Shown here: positions 29,259-38,921 of the stretch, piece by piece | Numbering within the stretch: the first letter of the stretch is position 1 | Layout of the letters: each line of letters opens with the position of its first letter | Source: Shewanella sp. 10N.286.48.A6 | GTDB taxonomy: Bacteria > Pseudomonadota > Gammaproteobacteria > Enterobacterales > Shewanellaceae | Assembly (NCBI RefSeq): GCF_002873135.1 | Contig: NZ_MCVI01000015.1 | Coordinates: forward strand, 45,646-109,645 | Length of the DNA: 64,000 nt | Reading direction: 5' to 3' | The notes under the pieces: model-generated | Told to the model about the DNA's origin: nothing | Seen by the model: only the letters and a program-made list of their open reading frames with translations | The model's database searches: none | Program-made: the position numbers and the translations under genes

Positions 29259-29419
29259 GTCAGCGACTTTATAATCATATTCGTAATAAGAGTGATTTAA
29301 CTGACTGCGCATTCATCAAGGCCAAACTGAGTTATTTCAGCAGAGCTTCAATGATTGAGCTCAGTCGTAAAGCGATATTTATAACGCGCATTTGTGCGTG
29401 ACTTATTGGAGTTACAACA

Positions 29420-30115
29420 ATGAGCCAACCACTGGCCACTGCCATAAAAATGGTGGTGATATTCATGGGGCTTTTCGCTTCATTTTCTTTATTTGCCCAT
29501 GGTGTTGATGAAGACACTCGGCAATTTCTTACCTTAAATCAGGGCGTTTCCATCTTCCCTTTCATTTACATTGGCGCTAAACACATGGTCACTGGATACG
29601 ACCATTTACTGTTTCTCGTCGGGGTGATTTTCTTTCTATTTCGCACTAAAGATGTGCTGATTTACGTCAGTTTATTCACCATCGGCCACAGTGTAACCCT
29701 GCTATTTGGGGTGCTAAATGATGTGCAGATTAATGCTTATCTTATCGATGCCATTATTGGATTTTCAATTGTGTACAAAGGCTTTGATAATCTCGGCGGC
29801 TTTAAACGCCTATTCGGTTTTCAACCTAATACCAAGGTTGCAGTGATGATCTTTGGACTGTTTCACGGCTTTGGTTTAACCACCAAGATTCAAGAGTTTC
29901 AGCTGCCCAGCGATGGACTTGTTGCCAACATCATCGCCTTTAATGTCGGTGTTGAAATCGGCCAATTTTTAGCATTGGGATTGATACTGATCGTGATGAG
30001 CTTATGGCGACGTCATAAAAGCTACCTGCAGTTTTCTACCGCCGCCAATACCTTGCTAATGAGCAGCGGCTTAATGTTAGTGGGCTTTCAATTAACTGGC
30101 TATTTTATCAATTAA
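29420..30115 (+). CDS. HupE/UreJ family membrane protein
   Basis: A 231-residue protein with a signal-like first helix (about 10-27) followed by AHGVDE and then six membrane segments. The family motifs are FIYIGAKHMVTGYDHLLFLVGVIFF (quoted in part), with the conserved GxxHxxxGxDHLLF pattern, SLFTIGHSVTL, and FGLFHGFGLTTKI. His and Asp in these helices form the proposed nickel/cobalt site; HupE/UreJ proteins are secondary metal permeases. The gene sits between the His-rich protein and the anchor protein. A role in nickel or cobalt import is likely by family; the metal is not determined by sequence. Confidence 0.9.
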   Translation: MSQPLATAIKMVVIFMGLFASFSLFAHGVDEDTRQFLTLNQGVSIFPFIYIGAKHMVTGYDHLLFLVGVIFFLFRTKDVLIYVSLFTIGHSVTLLFGVLNDVQINAYLIDAIIGFSIVYKGFDNLGGFKRLFGFQPNTKVAVMIFGLFHGFGLTTKIQEFQLPSDGLVANIIAFNVGVEIGQFLALGLILIVMSLWRRHKSYLQFSTAANTLLMSSGLMLVGFQLTGYFIN

Positions 30116-30163
30116 TCAGCCGGAATATGCATCATCATTTACCGCATTTTTTAAGGAACAAAC

Positions 30164-30820
30164 ATGAACAAGAATGAACAACAGTTGCAGCCAATAGTTA
30201 TTCCGGTGCACTCCATAACTATTCCTGTACACTCCACAGCAACGCTTATTAAAGCCAGTATCGCCGCAGGTGTTATTGCCGCGATTGTACTGGTCACAGC
30301 CATATTACCTGCTGAATACAATATCGACCCGACGGGTATTGGCAAAGCCTTAGGGTTAACCAAAATAGCTCAAGCAGCTGAAATAGGGACTGTTGAAAAT
30401 ACAGAAAGTGTAGAGGGTATAGATGATATAGAGAGTGCAGCGTTAGTCATTGTCACCGCGCCCTTAGTTGCAGACATTAAACAAGCCCGAAAAACGGCAG
30501 CGGTAAGATCGGATAGCGTCAATGTGGTTATTCCTGCAGGCAAAGGGTTGGAATATAAATTACTGCTCAATCAATTTACTCATTTAACCTATCAATGGCA
30601 CACCCTTGATGAAGCGCCGTTGTTTTTTGACTTTCACGGTGAGCCCCAAGGCGATACCACTGGCTACTATGAAAGCTACAACATCAGTACTGCAAATAAA
30701 GTGACAGGCTCATTAACCACCCCTTTTGCAGGTGCCCATGGTTGGTATTGGAAAAACACCAGCGATGCTGCCATTACCGTGGTACTCAACACGACTGGGG
30801 CCTATAACATTAAAGGCTGA
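30164..30820 (+). CDS. Transmembrane anchor protein
   Basis: A 218-residue protein with one N-terminal membrane helix (about 25-47) followed by LPAEYNIDPTGIGKALGLTKIAQAAE, a conserved post-helix motif known from proteins annotated as 'transmembrane anchor protein' that accompany HupE/UreJ genes. The C-terminal half has the strand-rich periplasmic region LLNQFTHLTYQWHTLDEAPLFFDFHGEPQG with His and Asp residues, and closes with a Trp-rich GAHGWYWKN segment. It is 48 bp downstream of the HupE-like gene. A role in presenting metal to the permease is plausible but not shown. Confidence 0.75.
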   Translation: MNKNEQQLQPIVIPVHSITIPVHSTATLIKASIAAGVIAAIVLVTAILPAEYNIDPTGIGKALGLTKIAQAAEIGTVENTESVEGIDDIESAALVIVTAPLVADIKQARKTAAVRSDSVNVVIPAGKGLEYKLLLNQFTHLTYQWHTLDEAPLFFDFHGEPQGDTTGYYESYNISTANKVTGSLTTPFAGAHGWYWKNTSDAAITVVLNTTGAYNIKG

Positions 30821-30903
30821 TTGGCTTAATGGTTAGTGGTTAATGGTTAGTGGTGATGAGTCATCAAACTAAATCAAAAAACTAAATCAAAAAACTAAAT
30901 CAG

Positions 30904-30951
30904 AAAAAATCCACTGTCGATTATCTTAACGATACTCTGATAGTGGATTTT
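30904..30951. repeat. 48-bp hairpin repeat, copy 1
   Basis: Identical to 34963-35010 over 48 bp. The ends are inverted (AAAATCCACT with AGTGGATTTT), so it folds as a terminator-like hairpin. Here it follows the transmembrane anchor gene; the surrounding 316-bp intergenic also has short TCAAAAAACTAAA repeats before it. Confidence 0.92.
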
Positions 30952-31136
30952 ATTTATTAGAATGCCCCACTTTCAAAGCCAAACTACCAGCAGCTTCAGT
31001 TAAAAAAGCTAAAAATATCTAAAATCAGGCCAAACCCTCTAAAAAACTCTATTTTTAAAACAGTTCACTCATCAAATCTGCGCATCTTTAGCTAATGTCC
31101 TCGGCGGAAGCAATACTAAGTAATCCTAAAATTAAG

Positions 31137-33413
31137 ATGATCATGATGAACAATAAAAAGCACATATGGGCATATAGCATGTCACTAGCCGCTCTTGTTA
31201 TGGCAGGGTGTGGTAACGATGGCCGTGATGGTGAAGACGGTATTTCACCACCACCTAGCAGCCCTTCAGCGAAGGTTTTATCCCTCGATATTGAAGATAT
31301 TTCTGTCTCTGAAGGTAATATTACCCTTAAATTCTCTGCTGAAAATGAACAAGGGACGCCAGTCACAAAAATTAACAGCATTAGAGTTGAAGCCGCTCAG
31401 TTACTCGCACCAATTAATGGTGATAGCTCTGCTTGGCAATACCTGCTCAACGAAACCTGCAATGAAGAGTGCCCAGGAGAGCTAACCGACTTTGCTAACG
31501 GCCAATACCAATACACAATGGGTACCAACTTAGCCGATAGCAGTTACTTTCCAAATGGCTATGATGCAAGCTTACCTCAACGCGTTATCCTCCGCGTAAA
31601 TGGCACTGAGTTAGTGCCGACCACATATCAAAACACTGATTACATGGTCGATGGTTCTGAGCTATCGTTCACCCGTAATATTGTTGATAGTCAAACATGT
31701 TTAAGCTGTCATGAAGACATTGCCAGCATTAAACATGGCGGTGATAGCCTAGAAAACTGTGCCACTTGCCACTCTGCAGGCAGAGTCGATGATGATAAAA
31801 CATGGCCTATAATTGCTCATCAAAAGCATATTGGTGTTAGCTCTGAGACCGTTGGTAACTGTTTAGCTTGTCACAACAATGAAGAAACAACCGAACACAC
31901 TGAAGCGCTAAACTGGCAAACAATGCCAACTCGTGAAAATTGCTCTAGTTGTCATAACTTAGAAGAAGCCAACATAGATCATAGCGGTATGAGTGATAAC
32001 AGCCAATGCTCAAGCTGCCATAGTGCCGAGCATGTCTATGATAAACACCGAGGCAAAGCCGATGCCGGTATCGCTGGCCGCAGCCTAATGAATGTCAACA
32101 TTAGCGATGCGAAGATTGTTGATGTTGAAGGTGAATCATTTGCAGAAATCGTGGTTGGACTTGAAGATCAACAAGGCCAACCGCTGCCTTTTACTAGCAC
32201 AGAAGCGAAAGATTGGGATTATTTATCCGGGCTTGAGTTGTACGTAAACTGGGGTATTGATGTTAATTTCACCCAAGGGCAACAAGACGGTATAGGGCTT
32301 GCTGGTCACATGGGACAAGGCCGCGGCTATACTGTTTACGGTAAAACCACCAAACGAATGACGTCAGAGCAAAGCGGATTACGTCCCTTAACGCCTGTGC
32401 ATGCATTAGTTGATGGCAACCTTGTTTACCGGGTCGGGCCAATTGAGATGAATGATACCTTTGCAGGTGACACCTCAGACAATTATGGCTTTATCTCGAA
32501 TCGAGTCTTTTTCTGTACGGATGATTTAGGTCAAGCAGCGACCTGTGGTGCCGAAGGCGTTAAGAGCAATGCTACTTATAACAAACGTTGGTTCTTTGAT
32601 GCCAATGGCCTGCGTGATGAAATTAAACGTCGCCCAATTGTGTCAAACAAAAATTGCGGTTCTTGTCATGGTTACAATGAAGAAACGGATACTACCGAGC
32701 TAAATTGCCGCAGTTGTCACTCTCGCAATACTGAGTCAAACCTCGAGCTGGCGAATACGACCTGTTTCTCCGGTAATGACGGTGAAGAAGCTATTGCATT
32801 TAAGCCTATGATGCCTCGCGGTAAAGGCTACGGCACCTCAACTGCTGATATCGTTGATGCATGTGTCGCATGTCATAATCCCAATACTCCGCCGACCCAA
32901 GCCATTCGCGAACGTCATACTGTGCAAGGTGACAAAGACTTTGTTGAACAGCTCATTGTGAGTCACCCAGATCATAAAATCTGGATGCATTCATTACATA
33001 ACAACCAGCGGGCAACTCAGAAACAACCGGATTGGATCCGCTCAGTAAATTACCCCGCTAACCAAGCCAACTGTTACCGTTGTCATGAAGGTGACACTTT
33101 TGGTGCAGAGCGTTTAACTGAAGAAGGCAAACCCTTAGCATTGGATCTGACTTATGATCCTGATAGCAGAGCATATCCGGCCACTGATGTTAACGTCGAT
33201 GCTTATGTGAGCCCAGTGTCGGCAACTTGTTATTCATGCCATGCCAAGCGGTATGACGAAGACAGCAATACCATGGTAATTAAGCCCCATGTACGTGCGC
33301 ATATGGAGCAAAATGGCGGTCGTTTTGGTGTCCCTAAGGATGAACTGGAAACAGAATCCTGTGTGACTTGCCATAAATTAGACAAACTCAAACAACAGCA
33401 TAAATTGAATTAA
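31137..33413 (+). CDS. undA: Undecahaem outer-membrane c-type cytochrome, OmcA/MtrC family (UndA-like)
   Basis: A lipoprotein of about 758 residues (lipobox LVMAGC near residue 24). It carries eleven CXXCH haem motifs: CLSCH, CATCH, CLACH, CSSCH, CSSCH between about residues 187 and 305, then CGSCH, CRSCH, CVACH, CYRCH, CYSCH, CVTCH between about 505 and 745, split by a beta-rich domain of about 200 residues. This 5+6 pattern matches UndA rather than the ten-haem MtrC/OmcA. Such proteins reduce iron or other extracellular acceptors at the cell surface and depend on a porin-cytochrome conduit, which is not in this window. The start is uncertain (MIMMNNKKHIW; a frame extension reaches 31095). 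No mtr genes are adjacent; a ToxR-like regulator follows. Confidence 0.9.
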   Translation: MIMMNNKKHIWAYSMSLAALVMAGCGNDGRDGEDGISPPPSSPSAKVLSLDIEDISVSEGNITLKFSAENEQGTPVTKINSIRVEAAQLLAPINGDSSAWQYLLNETCNEECPGELTDFANGQYQYTMGTNLADSSYFPNGYDASLPQRVILRVNGTELVPTTYQNTDYMVDGSELSFTRNIVDSQTCLSCHEDIASIKHGGDSLENCATCHSAGRVDDDKTWPIIAHQKHIGVSSETVGNCLACHNNEETTEHTEALNWQTMPTRENCSSCHNLEEANIDHSGMSDNSQCSSCHSAEHVYDKHRGKADAGIAGRSLMNVNISDAKIVDVEGESFAEIVVGLEDQQGQPLPFTSTEAKDWDYLSGLELYVNWGIDVNFTQGQQDGIGLAGHMGQGRGYTVYGKTTKRMTSEQSGLRPLTPVHALVDGNLVYRVGPIEMNDTFAGDTSDNYGFISNRVFFCTDDLGQAATCGAEGVKSNATYNKRWFFDANGLRDEIKRRPIVSNKNCGSCHGYNEETDTTELNCRSCHSRNTESNLELANTTCFSGNDGEEAIAFKPMMPRGKGYGTSTADIVDACVACHNPNTPPTQAIRERHTVQGDKDFVEQLIVSHPDHKIWMHSLHNNQRATQKQPDWIRSVNYPANQANCYRCHEGDTFGAERLTEEGKPLALDLTYDPDSRAYPATDVNVDAYVSPVSATCYSCHAKRYDEDSNTMVIKPHVRAHMEQNGGRFGVPKDELETESCVTCHKLDKLKQQHKLN

Positions 33414-33438
33414 TCCCCAAATTCATCATCACTCCACC

Positions 33439-33461
33439 AAAGGGGCATTTATGCCCCTTTT
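33439..33461 (+). terminator. Terminator after the cytochrome gene
   Basis: A 10-bp stem (AAAGGGGCAT with ATGCCCCTTT, TT loop) runs into T residues shortly after the stop codon. Confidence 0.8.
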
Positions 33462-33554
33462 ATTTGAGGAAGGTCATTTTTTTTGACCACTTTCACATCA
33501 ACATCAACCACATTCCGCTATATTATATCTCTTCTTAACCACTCAGGAATTTTC

Positions 33555-34733
33555 ATGTTGTTGCTGGCCAACTTGCTATTCGATTCTGACAAACAAACCC
33601 TGACGGATGCTAGAACAGGTGAGCAGCACTCATTATCGTTTTCAGAAAATGCAGTATTAAAACATTTAATACTGGCTGAAGGTGTCGCCACTAAAACCGA
33701 TTTACAATCAGCTGGTTGGCCTAACCGCAATGCGACTGATGCATCTCTCAATCAATGCATCAGTACCTTAAGACGAAAGCTTGCCAGCGATGAGTCAATA
33801 GAGCTTAAAACCATTCCGCGTCATGGTTACGCATTAAACGCGCCACAGGCCACAAAGCAAAACAAAAATCCCCGTACAACCCTAACCATCAAAGCTATGG
33901 TTATATTGATATTTTTGAGTATCATTATCGCCGTTATAGGGTATAGACAATGGCAACCGTCTTCAGTAAACCTGCCTTTTACGTTATGCCAACAACATCC
34001 ATTAACAGCAGTAATTGAGGCGACCTCAGAAGATCACTGTGATTCATTGCCGCTGCCCATCATTAATCCATCCCAGCCCCAATGGCTAGGACAACACAAT
34101 CATTACTACAGTTTAGCAATGTGCCCAGAAGGTGATTGCGCTCAAACAGGCTTGCTCAATACCGTTAGCCATAACGCCTTAATATCTTCAGTACAACTAC
34201 AGCAGCTGACGCAAAAGATACAGCTCACCACCACGCCGTCCAGAAATCAATTAACCTTACCCAAAGCGGCTGTACAAACAACTGAATTAACCGAGCAACA
34301 TTATAATAATTATATTTATTATCCGACTGAATCTGGTGACATCGTAAGAGTCGATTTTAGGATGGCCTTGCTCTACAACGAAGACAAAGCAGGTATTATG
34401 ACGGTTGATGCCTGTATTAGCCTGTTAAATTGCGATGGGGCATCGATACAGTTTCAAGCTCGTTATCAATTTAATGAGCAACAAATAGAGCAAGAAGGTC
34501 ACAACATAAGTGTATTTTTCATGACCGTTGATCATCAACACCTCACTCCAGATCAACATTTAGGAAAACAAGGCGAACTGTTCACTTTCTACAGCTCGTT
34601 GCGCCGCAGCCTATTGTTCGATAATGATATTCGCTACTACCGCCTACAAGATGATGAGCATTATGGTGTATGGCAGTTACCACTGTTAGGCAATCCGGTA
34701 GCATGGCTGCATCGGCAACAATTAGCGCTATAG
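33555..34733 (+). CDS. ToxR/CadC-like transmembrane transcriptional regulator
   Basis: A protein of about 392 residues. The N-terminal winged helix of the OmpR/ToxR type reads FSENAVLKHLILAEGVATKTDLQSAGWPNRNATDASLNQCISTLRRKL (quoted in part) with the closing IPRHGYALN wing. A single membrane helix follows at about 112-130 (MVILIFLSIIIAVIGY), and then a periplasmic domain of about 260 residues with several cysteines (TLCQQHP, DHCDSL, MCPEGDC, DACISLLNCD) that could form disulfides. The ATG at 33555 is chosen over the upstream TTG because AGGA sits seven bases before it and the protein then starts as expected. It is the likely regulator of the adjacent cytochrome gene. Confidence 0.85.
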   Translation: MLLLANLLFDSDKQTLTDARTGEQHSLSFSENAVLKHLILAEGVATKTDLQSAGWPNRNATDASLNQCISTLRRKLASDESIELKTIPRHGYALNAPQATKQNKNPRTTLTIKAMVILIFLSIIIAVIGYRQWQPSSVNLPFTLCQQHPLTAVIEATSEDHCDSLPLPIINPSQPQWLGQHNHYYSLAMCPEGDCAQTGLLNTVSHNALISSVQLQQLTQKIQLTTTPSRNQLTLPKAAVQTTELTEQHYNNYIYYPTESGDIVRVDFRMALLYNEDKAGIMTVDACISLLNCDGASIQFQARYQFNEQQIEQEGHNISVFFMTVDHQHLTPDQHLGKQGELFTFYSSLRRSLLFDNDIRYYRLQDDEHYGVWQLPLLGNPVAWLHRQQLAL

Positions 34734-34962
34734 CACCTATTGATGAGCCCATTTCACATTGTTGAGTGTTGATGATTGCAGGTTGCAGAGTACTCAGTAC
34801 GGCTAAGCACAACGCGATATAGGAACTTGGTCATCTTGTCTTGCCCGTTTCTATTAGAAACAAAACTGCGATGCCGTTGTTGCTGGGGTAATTAACATTA
34901 CTCGGAGTATAAAATGAGACACTTGATAGGGCTTAATCGTCAACACCAAGATAATTAACGAT

Positions 34963-35010
34963 AAAAAATCCACTGTCGATTATCTTAACGATACTCTGAT
35001 AGTGGATTTT
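34963..35010. repeat. 48-bp hairpin repeat, copy 2
   Basis: Exact 48-bp copy of 30904-30951, followed here by a longer T-run. It lies between the convergent ToxR-like and DUF3144 genes in an otherwise empty 311-bp gap. Confidence 0.92.
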
Positions 35011-35044
35011 TTAAATCATAATCTTGCGCTGTGCAGCAACAGGT

Positions 35045-35344
35045 TTACTTTTGTGTTTTACGGTAATGATCAAAGTTTTGGATGTAATCTTCCATGTTGC
35101 CTTCAAGCAGCTTGCGGTACTCTTCAGTGTAATAGGCCACCATGTCAGCTTTTTTCTGCTGCATCTCTTCGGCATTATCAAAACCAGTAGAAGCAAACCA
35201 AGCATTGTAGCGGGTTAAGGAATACATGAATGAAGCGCTTACTTCACCCGTTTTTACCTTGGGATTTTGATTAAACTCATTAGCAACATTAATAAACTGA
35301 CTAGCGCGATCGAAAAAAGCTTTATCTGGTTTTGAATCAAACAT
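35045..35344 (-). CDS. DUF3144 family protein
   Basis: A 99-residue acidic helical protein. The DUF3144 core is visible as FFDRASQFINVANE, then VKTGEVSASFMYSLTRYNAWFAS and MVAYYTEEYRKLLEGNMEDYI. No signal peptide or membrane segment. The family is small, cytoplasmic, common in Shewanella, Vibrio and Pseudomonas, and of unknown function. It stands alone. Confidence 0.88.
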   Translation of the reverse strand: MFDSKPDKAFFDRASQFINVANEFNQNPKVKTGEVSASFMYSLTRYNAWFASTGFDNAEEMQQKKADMVAYYTEEYRKLLEGNMEDYIQNFDHYRKTQK

Positions 35345-35513
35345 GATAGATCCTTGTACTGAAAGTTGCCTGTAGCGGCAAAGTAAAATAGCAATGGTAA
35401 TAACCTACGTGCTTTTACGCTGGTAAACCTTAAGGTGGTTCACACTCTGCAATAATGATGCTCCGTAACTGTGAGCAGCATCAATATGTCGAGAAATCAC
35501 TGAATTTAACACA

Positions 35514-35549
35514 TAAAAAAACCCTACTGATCATTAAGTAGGGTTTTAT
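35514..35549 (-). terminator. Terminator of the CpdB-like gene
   Basis: An 8-bp stem (ACCCTACT with AGTAGGGT) flanked by A-runs and T-runs lies just past the stop codon of the minus-strand nucleotidase gene. Confidence 0.8.
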
Positions 35550-35591
35550 ACTTTCTAAACTTTAACGCTAAACTTTAATGCTAAATCAGCA

Positions 35592-37730
35592 TTACTGACC
35601 TTTAGCTTTACAGTTAAATTCACCGCTGTAATCAAAGTTAAAGTTGTAAATAGTGAAACCTTCAGTACCTTCTTTAGTACCGTCTTCACCGTCTGTAGAC
35701 AAACCAGTGATTTCATTAGTTGCACAGCGAATACCTTCTTCAAGTTTAGCTGAGCTAAATGAAACACTTTCTGTCGTTGGCGCGATAAGCTCAAACACTT
35801 TAGCGTTCGGGAAGGCTAAGGTGTTATCACCTTCTTGCTCAGCTAAACGATCAGCTAAGTAGAACTGCACCAATTCACGGTTATTAAATGCCGCTTCTTC
35901 TTTAACTAGCTCAGCATTATCAACACCTGGCATACGCGAGTTAGATGCACGGTAGTTGTTAGTGATCACATAGATTTCTGCGTCATCAGCAATTTCAACA
36001 CCGTTATAGGTAAGCTCAACTAACTGCTTGCTGTCTGTTGTATCAAATTCCCAACCATTAATGTTGGTGTACTTTGATTGGTTTTCAACGTTGATTGTGT
36101 ACTTAAGTAGCCCTTCACCTGACTGGTTAAAACCAGCGTAGAAGGCATCAAAGTTATAACCAGGGAAGCCTTCAACAAGGAAAGTCTCACCTTCAGCTAA
36201 TGGTAAGCTGTTATAAGCATTTGAGTTAACCCACTCAATCCAGTTTTTCATATCCGCACCGGTCATTTTTAAAACGGCAGGGGTATTGTTATCAAATACA
36301 TAGATATCAGCAACTGAAGCGTTAGTTAGCTCACCAGTTTGAATGTTGGTGTAATCGGCGCCGCCATTACGACCAGATTTAAATGGCGCAGATACAGACA
36401 TGAAAATAGCGTCTGCAGATGCATCAGCAAACTCGCCTTCTGCTTTCCATTTATTCAGTTGATGAAGCTGTGCTTGGTTAACCACTTGCATGGATAAATC
36501 TGGTACCACTTGTGGGAAGAAGCTGTTCATGTTGACATCGATTTCAGCAATCATTGCTGACATGTAATCAACTGTACCTTCATGCTCTTCAACTACTAGA
36601 TCTTCAATAAGAACATCAGACTCATTTGGAATTAGTGAGCGCAGCTCGGTTGTAGAGTGAGAATGGTCAACAGTCCATGTCTCGCCGTCATCGCTAGATT
36701 TAAGTTTAAGATCAATCACCCCTAACTTAGCACCCCAGAAACCTGGCATGATGGCTGGAATACCATTAATTAAACCAAGCTCAGGATCAACCCCTGGAAT
36801 TTCACCGTATTCATTATTTGCATTCGGGAATTCACGGTGGTCGTGACCAAACATAATGGCATCAACACCGTCTACATAAGCAAGGTGTAAGGTTGCGTTT
36901 TCAGCAAACTCATCATTATTGTCATTGAGGCCTGAATGCGGGATAGCAACAATAACGTCTGCGCCTTCAGCCTTCATCATAGGCACAAAATGTTCAGCGG
37001 TTTTCTTGATATCTGAAACCATCACATTACACACTAGATGCGAAGCATCCCAGCCCATAATATCTGGTGGTGTAAAGCCAATGACACCGACTTTAACATT
37101 GTATGATTCACCATTTTCGGCAATAAACTCACGGTCTAAAATGACATATGGGTTATACATATTTTCTGCGGTGTCATAAAAATCTTCAGTAATGCGTACT
37201 TCACATTCATCTGCTGCATTGCTGACTTTTTCAAGCGAGCTATCAGCTTTCCATACGTTTGAGCTAACATAAGGGAAATCTGAACCTTTAAGCGCTTCAT
37301 CTAGGTATTCAAGGCCATAGTTGAACTCATGGTTACCTAAGTTAGCTGCATCATATTCTAAATAGTTCATCGCTTTGTAAACCGGATGCTTTTCACCTTT
37401 AAGATGCTCAGCACCTAGCGCTGCCATGTAGTCGCCCATTGGGCTACCTTGGATTAAATCGCCATTATCAAATAACATGCTGTTTGTTACTTCATCGCGC
37501 GTTTCAGCAATGACTAAGGAAGTACGTGCTAAGCCCCATTCTGGCAGGTTGTTTTCGTTGTGTTCTGCACTCGCGAAGTAATTGTATGGCATAACGTTAG
37601 TATGGATATCAGTCGTTTCCATCAAACGGACTTCCATGCTAATTGATTTATCGTCTGATGAGCTATTACAACCTGTAAGTACTGCTGCAACACTGGTCGC
37701 AAGCAGAAGTTTCTTAGCATTCAATTTCAT
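35592..37730 (-). CDS. CpdB/UshA-type 2',3'-cyclic-nucleotide phosphodiesterase / nucleotidase lipoprotein
   Basis: A 712-residue lipoprotein (lipobox AVLTGC, Cys at 21). The N-terminal metallophosphoesterase domain carries the ligand motifs TTDIHTN, DNGDLIQGSP, NLGNHEFNYGL, VAIPHSGL and MFGHDHREFPN in the canonical order, so the dinuclear metal site is intact. The C-terminal 5'-nucleotidase domain (about 400-690) includes the substrate-binding NNYRASNSRMPG. CpdB-like enzymes release nucleosides and phosphate from extracellular 2',3'-cyclic nucleotides. It is somewhat longer than E. coli CpdB (about 650) and is lipid-anchored rather than soluble. Confidence 0.87.
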   Translation of the reverse strand: MKLNAKKLLLATSVAAVLTGCNSSSDDKSISMEVRLMETTDIHTNVMPYNYFASAEHNENNLPEWGLARTSLVIAETRDEVTNSMLFDNGDLIQGSPMGDYMAALGAEHLKGEKHPVYKAMNYLEYDAANLGNHEFNYGLEYLDEALKGSDFPYVSSNVWKADSSLEKVSNAADECEVRITEDFYDTAENMYNPYVILDREFIAENGESYNVKVGVIGFTPPDIMGWDASHLVCNVMVSDIKKTAEHFVPMMKAEGADVIVAIPHSGLNDNNDEFAENATLHLAYVDGVDAIMFGHDHREFPNANNEYGEIPGVDPELGLINGIPAIMPGFWGAKLGVIDLKLKSSDDGETWTVDHSHSTTELRSLIPNESDVLIEDLVVEEHEGTVDYMSAMIAEIDVNMNSFFPQVVPDLSMQVVNQAQLHQLNKWKAEGEFADASADAIFMSVSAPFKSGRNGGADYTNIQTGELTNASVADIYVFDNNTPAVLKMTGADMKNWIEWVNSNAYNSLPLAEGETFLVEGFPGYNFDAFYAGFNQSGEGLLKYTINVENQSKYTNINGWEFDTTDSKQLVELTYNGVEIADDAEIYVITNNYRASNSRMPGVDNAELVKEEAAFNNRELVQFYLADRLAEQEGDNTLAFPNAKVFELIAPTTESVSFSSAKLEEGIRCATNEITGLSTDGEDGTKEGTEGFTIYNFNFDYSGEFNCKAKGQ

Positions 37731-38921
37731 ATTTATTCCAGATAATTATTTTATTTATGTCTGTATGCCGAATTATTGCCACAGATTAAGATTGGTCAAT
37801 TAATCTCAAGCAATATTTCAGCATCAGTAAAGGCGGGAGTAAATTAAATAAAACATACAAATAAGTAAAGTGAAGATTTTATTTCAAACAACAATAAAAA
37901 CAAAAAACAGCTTTGAATTTAAAGTCAAAAAAATAACAACGCAGAAAACAAGCAACAAACGTAAAAATAAAAATTACAGATATAGTTTGAAAAACAAGCT
38001 TAAGACTCACGGCTAAAAACCTTAAGTCTTAACTTACCCCTCATAAATATTTCAGTTAATATAAAAACAGCACATATATTCAACAAGTATCTCTTAGGAT
38101 AAAAAATATCCCTCAAGATATGAATAAAAAACAACACTCTGAATTGTTTCGACAGCAAGACACTGCCACGATCAAAAACATAAAATAATTAAAGTACAGA
38201 CAGATAAGATAAAACCAAAACTTCAGACCTCTATTTTACTCTAGCCTTTGGCACCATGTTTAATTACAAAACCTTAGCTTTTATGATTGTGATGATTGGT
38301 AGAGCTTATGTCCCAGTCAATTGAAATGACACTTGTTCTTGAAATGATCAATAAATTTCAAATCTGACCAAAATAGAAAACAATTCAGTACTACTCGCCT
38401 ACTGCTACTGATAACATTATAAATATAAAATTAGTTTTGAAAATTTAAATTAAAAACCTGGCTGCAACAAGTGTTTCTCACAAAATAAACACCAATCAAG
38501 CCGCAAACAAACACCTGAGCAACAACAAATAAACATCTTAAGCCTCGCCGCGACACTTTAAATTACCAACAAATTAAATGGCAATTAATAAAAATAGTTT
38601 CTTAAATTATTCAAACCCTAATTATTAATAACCTACAGCAGTTACAAAGTGATTAGATTGTTAATAAAGACATAAGCAAAGATAAAATAGCAACACTATT
38701 TGTAAAATACAGACATAGAGACAACCCAATATAAACAGTGTAATCAATTATCAGTTAAATATAATTTTATTATCGAAAAGTGCTTAATTAAAAGTGTAAG
38801 AATTATAACTAAGTCCCTGGTAGATGATATTGACTACTACTGAATTCAATAGTACTTATAAAGGTAAGAGCACATATAAACTGATTGCCAATTAATATGT
38901 GCTTAAGTGTCTGATTGACGA
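37731..38921. other. AT-rich intergenic region of 1.2 kb without genes
   Basis: No reading frame of note is open on either strand. The composition is visibly poorer in G+C than the genes around it, with long runs of A and T. I see one hairpin near its right end (38869-38903, 9-bp stem), which could terminate the minus-strand barrel gene. It may hold a decayed gene or a long upstream regulatory region of the nucleotidase gene; nothing decisive is visible. Confidence 0.6.

Noticed and set aside
30904..35010. Composite transposon with 48-bp ends
   Set aside because: No transposase gene lies between or near the copies, and the ends are in direct rather than inverted orientation.
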